A stretch of 64,000 nucleotides of DNA from Saccharothrix australiensis (GCF_003634935.1 NZ_RBXO01000001.1:3993501-4057500), one strand, 5' to 3'. Shown: positions 1-8,877, numbered from the stretch's first letter. The notes: a model not told the origin generated them from the letters alone. Numbers and translations are program-made.

Positions 1-1589
1 TAGCAGCGTTCCATCGCCGCCCGCGCACGCTCGATCACGGTCTTCCGGTCGACCTGGGCGAGGCTCAGGCCGGTGTCCTCCGCCGCCACGTCGATCAGCG
101 CGTTGGCCACGGCGGCGGCGGCCAGCGGCGTCGCGAACGAGGTGCCGTCCCACACCGCGAACCCGCTGTCGAAGTCGTCCGGGTCGAAACCGCTGCGCTG
201 CGAGTCGGACAGCACGGGCTGCCGCGGCCCGGTCACGTCGGTCGGGAAGGTGCTGATGATGCCCGCGCCGGTCGCCCAGCACGTGACCCACTCGCCGTCG
301 TTGGAGAACCCGGCCTTGGTCGAGTTGGGGTTGAGCGCGCCGACGCTGATCACCCCGGGCCCCCCGGCCGGGTCGTCGGGCAGCTCGGCCAGCGCCGCCG
401 GGTAGAAGCGCCTGCTGGTCGAGTTGTTGCCGGACGCGGCCAGCACCAGCACGCCCTGCCCGACCAGGCGGCCGACGACCTCCGCGAGGTGCGAGGTGTA
501 CTTGGCGTCGGACGGCGACTCGTCCAGGTACCCCAGGGAGAGCGACACGACGTCGACCATGTCCTCGGGGCGGCCCTCGTCCTGCGCGCGGGCGACCCGC
601 CGCGAGATCGCCTCCAGCGCGGCGATGACGTCCGAGCCGTAGGCGACGCCGTCGCTGTGCATGACCCGGACGGCGAGCACGTCCGCGCGCGGCGCGGCCT
701 GCCGGATGATGCCCGCGATGAACGTGCCGTGCCCGGTGTTGCTGTCCACGTCCTTGATCAGGCGGTCCGTGGTCGCGGGCTCGTCCCAGAAGTCCGTGAG
801 CGCCTGCGCCGACGTGCCGGCGCAGGTGACGGCGGCGTTGCACCGGATCGCTTCCTGGGCCTCGTCCAGCACGGAGATGAAGCTGTCCTCGGGCGGCGGC
901 GCGCTGCGGTCGCTGAGGCCGAACCACGGGTGCGGCCCGATCCCCGAGTCCAGCACGGCGACGACGGGCCGCCGGGCGAACCGCTCGGTGCCGACCTCGC
1001 CGCGCGGCGGCGGTTCGGCGACGAGCGTGACCGGCATCCGCGAGAACCCGGCGTCGGACCGGCGGTAGGAGCCGTTCACGATGTCGCCGTTGGTGTCCCA
1101 CGGCGTCCCGGTGATGGTGACGGCGCTGAACATCAGGTGCTCCAGGCTGATGCGCCCGACGAGGTCGCGGTCGAACTCGACGTCGTCGCGGTCGGCGGCG
1201 GCCCGCAGTTCCTGGAGCGCCGCCCACGAGTCGACGTCCCGCCTGCCGGCCAGCGGGCGCAGCACCACGGGGCGCGGCAGGGTGCCCTCCCCGACCTCGG
1301 GAGTGGTCAGGTCGATACCCGCCCCGTTGAGCACCCGGCGGATCGCGCCGAGCCCGACCTCGTCCCGCAGCACGTCCTCGGGCACCAGCAGCACCCGCGG
1401 CCGGTACGCGGTCGAGCGCGGCGCGGGCCAGCCGCCCGCCGCCGCCACCGCGCCGGGGTCGAGGACCCGGCCGTCGTGCCGGTTGAGCAGTTCCGCCGGC
1501 ACCCGCAGCCTCGTCACGGACTCGACGCCGACTCCCCCCGAGCCGCACGCATCGCCTGGCGGCGGCTTCTTGATGAACTTGATCGCCAC
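1..1589 (-). CDS. Subtilisin-like (S8) serine protease, 3' end cut by the window edge
   Basis: Reading the minus strand from GTG at 1589 gives an open frame that runs off the left edge of the window. The start is supported by GGGAGG a few bases upstream. The three S8 catalytic blocks are visible in order: VAVLDSGIG (Asp), GHGTFIAGI (His) and GTSFATPLA (Ser), so this is a subtilisin-family hydrolase. No signal peptide is evident: the N-terminus MAIKFIKKPPPG is polar, so a cytoplasmic or unconventionally placed protease is possible. About 180 residues precede the catalytic Asp and could be a propeptide or a partner-recognition domain. It is divergent from the deacetylase at 1857. Family assignment is secure; substrate unknown. 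Confidence 0.9.
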   Translation of the reverse strand, partial: MAIKFIKKPPPGDACGSGGVGVESVTRLRVPAELLNRHDGRVLDPGAVAAAGGWPAPRSTAYRPRVLLVPEDVLRDEVGLGAIRRVLNGAGIDLTTPEVGEGTLPRPVVLRPLAGRRDVDSWAALQELRAAADRDDVEFDRDLVGRISLEHLMFSAVTITGTPWDTNGDIVNGSYRRSDAGFSRMPVTLVAEPPPRGEVGTERFARRPVVAVLDSGIGPHPWFGLSDRSAPPPEDSFISVLDEAQEAIRCNAAVTCAGTSAQALTDFWDEPATTDRLIKDVDSNTGHGTFIAGIIRQAAPRADVLAVRVMHSDGVAYGSDVIAALEAISRRVARAQDEGRPEDMVDVVSLSLGYLDESPSDAKYTSHLAEVVGRLVGQGVLVLAASGNNSTSRRFYPAALAELPDDPAGGPGVISVGALNPNSTKAGFSNDGEWVTCWATGAGIISTFPTDVTGPRQPVLSDSQRSGFDPDDFDSGFAVWDGTSFATPLAAAAVANALIDVAAEDTGLSLAQVDRKTVIERARAAMERC

Positions 1590-1856
1590 TCGGCCTCCCG
1601 TCGTCGCAGTGGACACGATCCCCCGTCTACACCCATGACGTGTGCGTTTTGGCCTAGGGGATACGCCCTGGTGGTAACGAAGCCATAACGTCGTACCTCC
1701 GAACGGGTCATCGTTAACCCTTTCGGGTAGGTATCAGGGGCAGACGCACTACGCAGCATTGCCTTACTTCGGCCGGACGTGCGGGGTCTGGCGTCCGACG
1801 ACCGAGGCCCGCCGGGTCCATCTTGATCACGGTCGGTGATCGGCCACGATGACCCG

Positions 1857-2600
1857 ATGCGCTTACTGCCGACGGGCGCGCGTGCGCGCCGGTGGACGGT
1901 CGTCGCCGTGGCCGCGTCCCTGGTGCTGTCGTCGGGCGCGTGGGGGCTGTCCGCGCTGGCCAACGCCCGCACGTTCCAGCTCTTCGGCGGCCTCACCAGC
2001 CGGGTGGAGACGGACGAGCGCGTGGTCGCGCTGACCTTCGACGACGGGCCCGACCCGGCGGGCACCCGGCCGGTGCTCGACGTGCTGGCGGCGAAGGGCG
2101 TGCGCGCGACGTTCTACCTGACCGGTCGCGAGCTGGCGGCGCAGCCGGGGCTGGGGCGGGAGATCGCCGCCGCCGGGCACGAGCTGGGCAACCACTCGTA
2201 CTCGCACGAGCGGATGGTGTTCGTGTCGCCGGGCCGGGTCGCCGAGGAGGTCGAGCGCACCGACGCGCTGATCCGCGAGGCCGGGTACACCGGGGAGATC
2301 ACCTTCCGGCCGCCCAACGGCAAGAAGCTCTTCGCGCTGCCCCGGTACCTGGACGAGCACCACCGCCGGACGGTCACCTGGGACGTCGAGCCGGACTCGG
2401 CGGACGCCGGGGTGGGCGCGGAGGAGCTGGTGGCGGCCACCGTCGAGCAGGTCAGGCCGGGGTCGATCGTCCTGCTGCACGCCATGTACCCGGCGCGGGC
2501 CCGGACGCGGGAGGCGATCGGCCCGGTCGTCGACCGGCTGCGCGAGCGCGGCTACCGGTTCGCCACGGTCTCCGAGCTGCTGGCGCTGGGCGGGAGGTGA
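1857..2600 (+). CDS. Polysaccharide deacetylase (NodB domain), membrane-anchored or secreted
   Basis: A 247-residue NodB-fold carbohydrate esterase (CE4). The N-terminus has a basic stretch followed by a hydrophobic segment (VVAVAASLVLSSGAWGL), so it is exported or anchored and acts on wall or extracellular glycans by removing N-acetyl groups. CE4 motifs are visible in order: TFDDGPD (catalytic Asp and metal Asp), HSYSH (metal His pair), RPPNGK, and LLHAMYP near the C-terminus. ATG 1857 is preferred over the ATG 21 bases upstream because it leads directly into the basic signal-anchor region. A strong hairpin follows at 2700. The family is clear; whether the substrate is peptidoglycan, chitin or another polymer cannot be told. 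Confidence 0.88.
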   Translation: MRLLPTGARARRWTVVAVAASLVLSSGAWGLSALANARTFQLFGGLTSRVETDERVVALTFDDGPDPAGTRPVLDVLAAKGVRATFYLTGRELAAQPGLGREIAAAGHELGNHSYSHERMVFVSPGRVAEEVERTDALIREAGYTGEITFRPPNGKKLFALPRYLDEHHRRTVTWDVEPDSADAGVGAEELVAATVEQVRPGSIVLLHAMYPARARTREAIGPVVDRLRERGYRFATVSELLALGGR

Positions 2601-2699
2601 GCGCGTCGGCCGGCCCGCGCGCGACGGCTGCACGGGGTGACGGGCTCACCCGGCGGTGCGACGGCCTTTCGCCGGGTGACGGCCTGGCCACGTGACGCG

Positions 2700-2730
2700 A
2701 CGGCCCCGTCCCACGGCGGGGCGGGGCCGT
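2700..2730. terminator. Hairpin between convergent genes
   Basis: ACGGCCCCG (2700-2708) pairs perfectly with CGGGGCCGT (2722-2730) over a 13-nt loop. It lies between the deacetylase stop (2600) and the convergent stop at 2742, so it can serve either strand. No T-tract, as is usual for GC-rich actinomycete terminators. Confidence 0.65.
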
Positions 2731-2741
2731 TCCGCGCGTGG

Positions 2742-3560
2742 TCAGCGGTTGTAGTCCTCCCACGTCCTCTTGGCCACGGCGGGCCCGTCGTCGGGCGCGC
2801 GGTTGGCCAGGCCGTTGTAGCCCAGGTAGTAGTCGCCGGCCTGGTGCTGCGCGGCCGGCGACAGGTCCGGGTCCGCCAGGGCCACCGCGTGGATGTGGTA
2901 ACCCCAGTCGCCCTGCGCCGGTGTGCGCACCCAGGCCGCGAAACCGACCTGCCGCAACGCCTTCGCGACGGCCGTGCGCGTGGCGGCGGACATGCCCGCC
3001 ACGGAGAGGTCCAGCGCGCCGCCGCCGTCGTGGGTGCCCGCCGAGCCGGGGTTGCCGGTGTTGTACGAGCCCTGCGTGATGTCGAGCTGCCTGCCGAGCA
3101 GCCGTTCCGCCTCGACCAGCATCGCCTTGGTGCGCGCGTTCATCAGCGCGCCGCGATAGGTCAGCCTGTCGCCCGCCGACACGGTGGCCGTGACGGTGTA
3201 GCGCTGCTCGCCCAGCCGCCGCAGCGAGGTCTGGCCCGGCAGGCCGGACGCGTCGAGGCCCGTGTAGCCCAGCGAGCGCTGGTAGGCCGCGTACGCGTCG
3301 ACGGTGCGGGTGCCGAAGTGGCCGTCCGCGTAGGCCGCGTCCAGCAGGCCGCGCGCGCTCAGCGCCTGCTCCACCAGCAGCACGCCGTCCCCGCTGCCCG
3401 GCGTGATCGCCGAGTCGGACCGGCGCGGGTCGATCTGCGCCGCCTTGAGCACCGCCTCCATGCTGACGGCGGGAAGGAGGGTCCGGGCCGAGGCGTCCGC
3501 CGGAGCGGCGCCGAGCAGCCCGGCGACGAGTCCCGCCGCCACGACGATCCTGCTGATCAC
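2742..3560 (-). CDS. Secreted peptidoglycan-binding / M15-like peptidase protein
   Basis: A 272-residue exported protein with a GTG start at 3560, preceded by GGAGG at good spacing. The N-terminus MISRIVVAAGLVAGLLGAAP is a typical signal peptide with an Ala-rich cleavage region. A peptidoglycan-binding-like region (roughly residues 50-110, with GDGVLLVEQALSARGLLD and YADGHFGTRTVDAYAAYQ) precedes a block with GTHDGGGALDLS and GYHIHAVAL. These resemble the zinc-site motifs (HxxxxxxD and terminal HxH) of M15 D-Ala-D-Ala carboxypeptidase-like enzymes. It probably trims or remodels the cell wall. Domain order is seen; the catalytic assignment is inferred from motif resemblance only. Confidence 0.75.
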   Translation of the reverse strand: MISRIVVAAGLVAGLLGAAPADASARTLLPAVSMEAVLKAAQIDPRRSDSAITPGSGDGVLLVEQALSARGLLDAAYADGHFGTRTVDAYAAYQRSLGYTGLDASGLPGQTSLRRLGEQRYTVTATVSAGDRLTYRGALMNARTKAMLVEAERLLGRQLDITQGSYNTGNPGSAGTHDGGGALDLSVAGMSAATRTAVAKALRQVGFAAWVRTPAQGDWGYHIHAVALADPDLSPAAQHQAGDYYLGYNGLANRAPDDGPAVAKRTWEDYNR

Positions 3561-3685
3561 GTCCACCTCCGGTCGGCTTCCCCGCGGACCTGGCCAGTGA
3601 AGCGCGCCGGGCGCGGCATGGCAAGAGTTGACCGGGTGCACGTCCAATTGGTTGCCAATTGACCTACGGGATCGCGCAGCCCCGG

Positions 3686-4912
3686 TCACACCTGGCCGGC
3701 GGCCATGTCGATGAGCCGGTCCAGCACGCGTTCGCCCGACGCCGACACGCCGTCGTGCTCCCACTCGTTGGTCACCCACGCCCGCAGCGCGCCCACCCGG
3801 CCCGCCGTGTCGAGCGACAGCCCGGCGTCGACGTACATGTCGTCGTGGTAGACGGCGGCGGCGACCGGGACCTCGTTGCGCGCCAACCGGTCCGGGTCGT
3901 ACAGCGGCGTCCACTCGGACCACTCGGCCAGTTGGTGCGCGGCGTCGGCGAACGGCCGCAGGCAGCGGACGTCCTCGAACATCCACGGGTAGATCATCTC
4001 GCCGGTGAGCAGCAGCGGGTCGCTGTCCGCCGTGAACTCGGGGAACGCGGCCAGCGCGCGGTGCGCGGCCCAGGCGGTGGGCTTGCCGCCCTGCCCGTAG
4101 ATGGACTCGTGCAGCGTCGCGAACAGCGGTCGCCCGGCGTAGGAGGTCCACGCCAGCACCTCGTAGAGGAACGCGTCCGACAGCCCGTCGCCGTCGAAAG
4201 CCTGCTCCAGCAACCAGTGCAGGCGCTCGGCCCCGTCGCCCGTGCCGAGCGCGAACCCCAGCGTCCGCAACCGGTCCAGGGTGAGGCGGTCGCCGTCGGG
4301 CAGCGCCACCGGCAGCAGGTCCGCGATCCGCCGCACTCGGTCGGCGTCGCCGGGGTGCCGCGCGTAGAAGGCGTCCACCTTGGCCCGCACGCGCGGGTAC
4401 GTCCGGGCGTAGACGTCGTCCGCCGTGGCCGTCAGCCCCGGCAGCCCGCCGGTGATGTAGCAGGACCGTAACCCTTGGGGCGCAACGGAGAGGTAGGTCA
4501 GCGTGAGGAAACCGCCGTAGCTCTGGCCCAGCGTCTCCCACGGTTCGTCGCCGCACAGCCCACGCCGCACCAGCTCGGCGTCGGCCACGATGGCGTCGGC
4601 CCGGAAGTGGGCCAGGTAGGACGCGAGGCGCGGACCCAGCTCGGCGGCGGTCCGCGCGGTCACCGGCGTGCTGCGCCCCGTGCCGCGCTGGTCGAGCAGC
4701 AGCACGCGGTGGGACCGCACCGCGCGGCGCAACCAGCCGCGGGCGGCGGCGGGCCGGGGCGCCCTCCCGCCCGGTCCGCCCTGGAGGAACAGCAGCCACG
4801 GCAAGGGTTTCCCGACCTTCGCCGGGTCGACGACCTCCCGCGCGAAGACGGTCAGGCTGCCCGCCGACGGGTCGGCGTGGTCGACCGGGACGGTGAACCG
4901 GTGGTCGGTCAT
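3686..4912 (-). CDS. Alpha/beta hydrolase, proline iminopeptidase family (S33)
   Basis: A 408-residue alpha/beta hydrolase close to the S33 prolyl aminopeptidase group. Seen: FLQGGPGG (oxyanion loop), LLLDQRGTGRST (the DxRGxGxS signature of S33), the nucleophile elbow GQSYGGF near residue 140, and a large helical cap. Members remove N-terminal proline or other residues from peptides in the cytosol. No signal peptide follows from the chosen ATG at 4912; an open extension upstream lacks a plausible start context. It stands alone between the peptidoglycan protein and the TerB-like gene. The family is strong; substrate preference is inference. Confidence 0.88.
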   Translation of the reverse strand: MTDHRFTVPVDHADPSAGSLTVFAREVVDPAKVGKPLPWLLFLQGGPGGRAPRPAAARGWLRRAVRSHRVLLLDQRGTGRSTPVTARTAAELGPRLASYLAHFRADAIVADAELVRRGLCGDEPWETLGQSYGGFLTLTYLSVAPQGLRSCYITGGLPGLTATADDVYARTYPRVRAKVDAFYARHPGDADRVRRIADLLPVALPDGDRLTLDRLRTLGFALGTGDGAERLHWLLEQAFDGDGLSDAFLYEVLAWTSYAGRPLFATLHESIYGQGGKPTAWAAHRALAAFPEFTADSDPLLLTGEMIYPWMFEDVRCLRPFADAAHQLAEWSEWTPLYDPDRLARNEVPVAAAVYHDDMYVDAGLSLDTAGRVGALRAWVTNEWEHDGVSASGERVLDRLIDMAAGQV

Positions 4913-5106
4913 CGCCAGGCCGGGGACACGGGTGGTGTGGTGGTCTCGACTCACCGGTGAATGATGCAGGGCCGGACGCCGGACCGGTATCCCGAGTGTG
5001 CATAACAGGTTCTCCGGGGCAGCCTGGCGTGTTACCCGTGACACTTCGGACGGCATTGTCGGCGACTGCGCCTCGGCGCGCCCCCGACCGTCCTAAAGTG
5101 GATCAC

Positions 5107-5496
5107 ATGAGGGCGTACACGGACGAGGAGAGCCGGACTCTGCGCACGGCGGTCTACGGCGCGATGGTGCTGGTGTCGGTGGCGGAGGAAGGCGCGCTCG
5201 ACCAGGAGAGCCACGCGGGGGTCGAGGCGATGGCGACGCTGCCGCCCGCCGTGCGGGAGGTCGTGGACGCGGGCGCGCCCGAACTGCCCGCCGGCTCGCT
5301 GGCCGACGTCGAGGAGGGCGTGCTGGCCGCCCTGCGCGCCTCGGTGGCGCTGCTCGCCCGGCGGTCGGCCGCCGACGCGGAGGGGTTCGCCGACGCCGTG
5401 CTGGCGATGTGCGGGAAGGTCGCCTCCGCCGACGGCCGGGTGGGCGCGGACGAGGACGCCGTGATCGGCCGGGTGCGCGTCGCGCTCGGCCGCTGA
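5107..5496 (+). CDS. Small TerB-like protein
   Basis: A 129-residue, all-helical acidic protein. The C-terminal segment MCGKVASADGRVGADEDAV resembles the metal-binding helix-turn motif of TerB / DjlA-N-like domains (ADGxxxxxE). The N-terminal half (AVYGAMVLVSVAEEGALDQE) looks like the first helical repeat of the same fold. TerB-like proteins are often stress-response or membrane-associated scaffold proteins. ATG 5107 was chosen over the upstream in-frame ATG (4957), which would overlap the promoter region of the neighbour. There are no operon partners. The assignment rests on motif resemblance and is moderate. Confidence 0.6.
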   Translation: MRAYTDEESRTLRTAVYGAMVLVSVAEEGALDQESHAGVEAMATLPPAVREVVDAGAPELPAGSLADVEEGVLAALRASVALLARRSAADAEGFADAVLAMCGKVASADGRVGADEDAVIGRVRVALGR

Positions 5497-5557
5497 CCAC
5501 GGGCTCCGGCGCGCCGGGCGGGCGCCGCCGCCCCGGCGCACCGCCGGCGCCGCCGCC

Positions 5558-6274
5558 TCAGCGCTTCGCACGGGCCTCGATCAGGGCCTCCACTCCGTCG
5601 AGCAGGCGTTGCAGGCCGAACTCGAACTGGTCGCCCGACCACGGGGCCACGCCCTCCCGCAGGGCCCGCAGCAGGGCCGGGTACCGGTCGAAGTCGACCA
5701 GCCTGCCCAGCTCCGCGTCCCGTTCGCGCAGCTCCTCCGGGTTCTCGGCGTGCGCGTCGGTGTCGATCTGGAGGCGGGCCAGACCCCGCACGTAGGCGTC
5801 GACCGACTCGATCACGGCCATCTTCTCGGACTCGGTGAGCCCCGTGTCGGCCAGCACGGACAGGGCGGAGTCGAGCCAGCGAAGCGCGTTCGGGCCGGGC
5901 GCGGGCGTGGTCGCCAGCAGGTGGAGCACCCACGGGTGGCTGCGGAAGCCGACCCAGTCGGCGCGGGCGCAGGCCGTCAGCTTCGCCCGCCAGTCGCCCG
6001 GCCACTCGTGCGGCAGCGGGTCCTCCGCGGCCATCGCGTCGAGCATCAGCGCGGCCAGCTCCGTCTTGCCCGGCAGGTAGGTGTAGAGCGACGCGGTGCC
6101 GACGCCGAGCTGCGTCGCGACCCTGCGCATGGACAGCGCGGCCAGGCCCTCCGCCTCGACGACCTCGATCGCGGCGGCGACGATGCGGTCCATCGTGAGC
6201 CCGCGCCGCGGACCCCTGGAGGGCCGCCGGTCGGGGTTCCACAGCAGGTCCAGGGCCTGGTTCTTTGCGTTCAT
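5558..6274 (-). CDS. TetR-family transcriptional regulator
   Basis: A 238-residue TetR-type repressor. The N-terminal HTH is clear (AAIEVVEAEGLAALSMRRVA then LGVGTASLYTYLPGK, residues ~30-75), followed by a helical ligand-binding domain of the TetR_C family common in drug-efflux regulators. The ATG at 6274 lies only about 10 bases after a good -10 (TATACT on the minus strand), so the mRNA is probably leaderless. It is divergent from the MFS transporter at 6338, with a palindromic operator between them. The simple reading is a local repressor of that exporter, and of itself, relieved by a toxic ligand. Confidence 0.92.
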   Translation of the reverse strand: MNAKNQALDLLWNPDRRPSRGPRRGLTMDRIVAAAIEVVEAEGLAALSMRRVATQLGVGTASLYTYLPGKTELAALMLDAMAAEDPLPHEWPGDWRAKLTACARADWVGFRSHPWVLHLLATTPAPGPNALRWLDSALSVLADTGLTESEKMAVIESVDAYVRGLARLQIDTDAHAENPEELRERDAELGRLVDFDRYPALLRALREGVAPWSGDQFEFGLQRLLDGVEALIEARAKR

Positions 6275-6290
6275 GGCAAAACCCAGTATA

Positions 6291-6318
6291 CCGTTCGGAG
6301 TAGAACGAACGGCGTTCG
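6291..6318. promoter_or_regulatory. TetR operator in the divergent promoter
   Basis: CCGTTC (6291-6296), 10 bases, then GAACGG (6307-6312) form a 22-bp dyad. A second overlapping dyad, CGAAC-GGC-GTTCG, spans 6306-6318. The sites cover the -10 of the tetR gene and the space just before the MFS start. The GTTCG half-site occurs three times. Binding by the adjacent TetR is inferred from position. Confidence 0.7.
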
Positions 6319-6337
6319 GTGTTTCGAGGGGGAGACC

Positions 6338-8026
6338 GTGGAGGACGCGCGCCGCAGGGAGCGGCGGACGTTGTGGGCGGCCACGCTGACCAACGGGCCG
6401 GCGGAGTTGATCGACTTCGTGCTGCCGCTGTGGGCGGGCATCGCGCTGGGGCTCGGCGCGACCGAGGTCGGTGTGCTGCTGGCGGTGGAGATGGCGTTGT
6501 CGGTGGTGGTCCGGCCGGTCGCCGGCGTGCTGGCCGACCGGTGCGAGCGCCGGCACGTGGCGGGCGCGGGCGCGCTGCTGTACGCGGTGTCGTGCGCCGG
6601 GTACGCGGTGGCGGGCGACGTGGTCGTCGCGTACGCGGCGGCGGCGGTGGGCGGCGCGGGCGGCGCGCTGCTGTGGGTCGCGGTCTCCGCGATCGTCAGC
6701 GAACGGCTCGCCGAGGACTCGGCGGTGTTCCCGCGCCTGCTGGCGGCGCAGGAGACCGGCTCGTGGGTGGCGTTCGTGGCGGGCCTGGCGCTGCTGGGCG
6801 CGATCGGGTTCGGCGGGCTGTTCCAGGCGTGCGCCGCGGCGTGCCTGGCGGCGGCGGCGCTGCTGTTCGCCGCGCCCCGGCGCGGCGTGCGGTCGGGCGC
6901 GGGCGTCGAGGCGGCCGGGTTGGGCGCGGTCGGGTTGGGCGCGGTCGGGTTGGGCGCGGTCGGGCGGCGGCTGCGGCCGATGCTGTTCGCGGTGGTGATG
7001 ACGATGGCCGCCGAGTCCGCCGTGTCGCTGCTGCTGCTGTTGCACCTCCAGCGCGGGTTCGGGCTGGAGGTGGTGCAGGTCGCCTATGTGTTCCTGCCGG
7101 GCGCGATCGTGATGAGCGTGGCGGCGGGGCGCCTGCACCGGTACGTGGTGCGGTTCGGCCGCTCACGGGTGCTGATGGCGGCGTCGGTGGCCAGTTGCGC
7201 GTTCGCGGTGAGCCTGTCGTGGGCGCCGGACCCGTACGTGATCGCCGCGCTGTGGGTGCTCAGCGGCGTGGCCTGGGCGGCGGTGCTGCCGATCCAGCAG
7301 GCGGTGATCGCCGAGGCGTCGGGTGGCCAGGTCGGGCGCGGCATGGGGGTGTACGAGTCGGCGTGCCTGGTCGGCGGGCTGGTCGGCAGCCTGGCGGCGG
7401 GCGCGCTCTACGACGGTGCGGCCTGGTCGGTGGCGTGCGTGGTGGCGGGCGCGATGATCCTGGCCGGCGCGGTCGTCGTGCCGCGCGCGGTGCGCCGCCT
7501 GGGTGTCGAGGAGTTCCCGCCGCCACCGCCGGTGGTGGGGGAGGCCGGGGCGGGACCCGTGGCCGGTGCGGCGGAGGTCGCGGCCGGGCCGGGGGAGACC
7601 GGGGCGGACCGGGACGGCGGCTCGTCGCGGTCCGAGCCGTCGCAGCCGGAGCGGTCGCAGCCGGAGCGGTTGCAGCCGGAGCGGTTGCAGCCGGAGCGGT
7701 CGGGGCCGGAGCCGTCGCAGCCGGAGCGGTCGGGCTCGTCGAAGTCCGAGCCGCCGAAGTCCCCGGCGAGGCTGCTCTCGGACCTCCTCGTCCACAGTGG
7801 ACTGTTCGCCGCCGCGCAGGCCGTCCTGGCGCTGTTCGACCTGTCGTGGGTGCGCGACCTGCTGACGCGCGACCTCGGCACGGTCCTCCTGGGCCGGGTC
7901 GGGCGGGACGGCGCGGACGCGTTCCTGTACGGGGCCGGTCGGGTCTGGGCCGTCGTGCTGGTCGTCGACGTGGTGTGGACGGTGGTGCTGGTCGTGCGGC
8001 GGAACCGCGCCGTCAAGCCCCGATGA
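6338..8026 (+). CDS. MFS transporter with a repeat-bearing cytoplasmic tail region
   Basis: A 562-residue major facilitator superfamily permease, likely a drug exporter given its divergent TetR partner. The GTG start at 6338 follows GAGGGGGA. Twelve hydrophobic segments can be traced; the loop GVLADRCERRHVAG after TM2-3 is the MFS signature region. Two low-complexity inserts stand out: three copies of GLGAV in the central loop and a charged SQPER repeat after TM12. The latter precedes two further hydrophobic segments (LFAAAQAVLALFDL and VWAVVLVVDVVWTVVLVV), so the C-terminus returns to the membrane. It ends 14 bp inside the convergent paaX-like gene. Confidence 0.85.
   Translation: MEDARRRERRTLWAATLTNGPAELIDFVLPLWAGIALGLGATEVGVLLAVEMALSVVVRPVAGVLADRCERRHVAGAGALLYAVSCAGYAVAGDVVVAYAAAAVGGAGGALLWVAVSAIVSERLAEDSAVFPRLLAAQETGSWVAFVAGLALLGAIGFGGLFQACAAACLAAAALLFAAPRRGVRSGAGVEAAGLGAVGLGAVGLGAVGRRLRPMLFAVVMTMAAESAVSLLLLLHLQRGFGLEVVQVAYVFLPGAIVMSVAAGRLHRYVVRFGRSRVLMAASVASCAFAVSLSWAPDPYVIAALWVLSGVAWAAVLPIQQAVIAEASGGQVGRGMGVYESACLVGGLVGSLAAGALYDGAAWSVACVVAGAMILAGAVVVPRAVRRLGVEEFPPPPPVVGEAGAGPVAGAAEVAAGPGETGADRDGGSSRSEPSQPERSQPERLQPERLQPERSGPEPSQPERSGSSKSEPPKSPARLLSDLLVHSGLFAAAQAVLALFDLSWVRDLLTRDLGTVLLGRVGRDGADAFLYGAGRVWAVVLVVDVVWTVVLVVRRNRAVKPR
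6917..6961 (+). repeat. Three exact copies of a 15-bp unit inside the MFS gene
   Basis: The unit GGGTTGGGCGCGGTC occurs three times in tandem (6917-6931, 6932-6946, 6947-6961), encoding GLGAV three times in the central loop. Exact copies suggest recent slippage. Confidence 0.9.
7643..7732 (+). repeat. Six-copy 15-bp tandem repeat in the MFS gene
   Basis: The unit CAGCCGGAGCGGTCG is repeated six times with few changes (7643-7732), encoding a QPERS-like pentapeptide repeat in a hydrophilic linker between transmembrane segments. Probably a flexible, length-variable linker. Confidence 0.9.
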
Positions 8027-8873
8027 CGCGGCTGCCGTAGGCGCGGGCGGCGTCCTCCAGGCGGTCCTGGAGCGAGAAGAACAGGTCCGCCGCGCGGACG
8101 CCGATCCAGTCGGGCGGCAGCAGGTCCTCGGGCAGGCCGGGGTCGAGGTAGGGCAGCCGCCGCCAGTCGGTGAGCAGGCGGACGTAGTCGACGAACGCGG
8201 CGCGGCCGTCGACCGCCCGCCGGTGGCGGTCCGGCGTCGGCCCGTGCTCGGCGAGGAACGCCGAGTACAGCGCCTCCAGCTGGTCGAGGTCCCACCACCG
8301 GCGCACCTTCGCGGCCAGGTCGCCGAACGCCAGGTGGTCGGCGCGGAACAGGTCGGCGTAGCCGTGCAGGTCCTGGCTGCGCAGGATGTCGGCGGTCGGC
8401 TCGTGCAGGTGGGCGGGCGCGATCCAGACGCCCGGCGCGGCGGTGCCGAACCCGAGCCTGCTCAGCTGGGAGCGCAGCAGGTGCCGCTTGTGGCGCTCGG
8501 CCTCGGGCACGGAGAACACGGCCAGCAGCCAGCCGTCGGCCGACGTCGCCCGCTCGCGCCGGAAGATGCGGTGGTCGCCCTCGCGCAGGATCGCCAGCCC
8601 CGCCGGGGACAGCGCGTACCCGGCGGTGCCGTCGCGGCGTTCCGCCTGGAGGACGTCGCGCCGCTTGAGGCGGGAGACCGACGACCGCACGGCGGGCTCG
8701 TCGACGTCCAGCTCGCGCAGCAGGCCCACCACCGACGCGACCGACAGCCACCCGCCGCGGCCCCTGGCGAACAGGCCGTACAGCGTCACGATCAGCTGCC
8801 GGGGCCGGGCCGCCTTCGTGGACGTGTCGCCGTCGGCGAACCCCGCCTCGCCGGCGGCCGGTACCGTCGTCAC
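8013..8873 (-). CDS. PaaX-family transcriptional repressor
   Basis: A 286-residue PaaX-type regulator. The N-terminal winged helix includes RQLIVTLYGLFARGRGGWLSV and a second helix pair (DEPAVRSSVSRLKRRDVL). The PaaX C-terminal region has GDHRIFRR and WDLDQLEALYSAFL, typical of the family. PaaX proteins sense aryl-CoA thioesters and repress aromatic-acid genes. Here it is the last gene of the leftward operon, starting (GTG 8873) 4 bp after the stop of the aryl-CoA ligase. It therefore most likely senses salicylyl-CoA or gentisyl-CoA made by that ligase and controls the divergent promoter at 13.4 kb. Its 3' end overlaps the convergent MFS gene by 14 bp. Confidence 0.9.
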   Translation of the reverse strand: MTTVPAAGEAGFADGDTSTKAARPRQLIVTLYGLFARGRGGWLSVASVVGLLRELDVDEPAVRSSVSRLKRRDVLQAERRDGTAGYALSPAGLAILREGDHRIFRRERATSADGWLLAVFSVPEAERHKRHLLRSQLSRLGFGTAAPGVWIAPAHLHEPTADILRSQDLHGYADLFRADHLAFGDLAAKVRRWWDLDQLEALYSAFLAEHGPTPDRHRRAVDGRAAFVDYVRLLTDWRRLPYLDPGLPEDLLPPDWIGVRAADLFFSLQDRLEDAARAYGSRVIGA

Positions 8874-8877
8874 GTCG

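Noticed and set aside
489-1688. A long plus-strand frame opposite the protease
   Set aside because: Arg/Asp/Val-rich shadow typical of high-GC DNA. The minus strand encodes all three subtilisin motifs.
2742-5003. A single 753-codon minus-strand gene
   Set aside because: Only the last ~272 codons have protein-like content with a signal peptide and ribosome site. The upstream part is a shadow of the S33 peptidase in another frame.
7643-7732. CRISPR-like array
   Set aside because: Units of 15 bp are contiguous without spacers and stay in the reading frame of the MFS gene. The same applies to 55394-55563 and 58853-58915. No CRISPR array is seen in the window.
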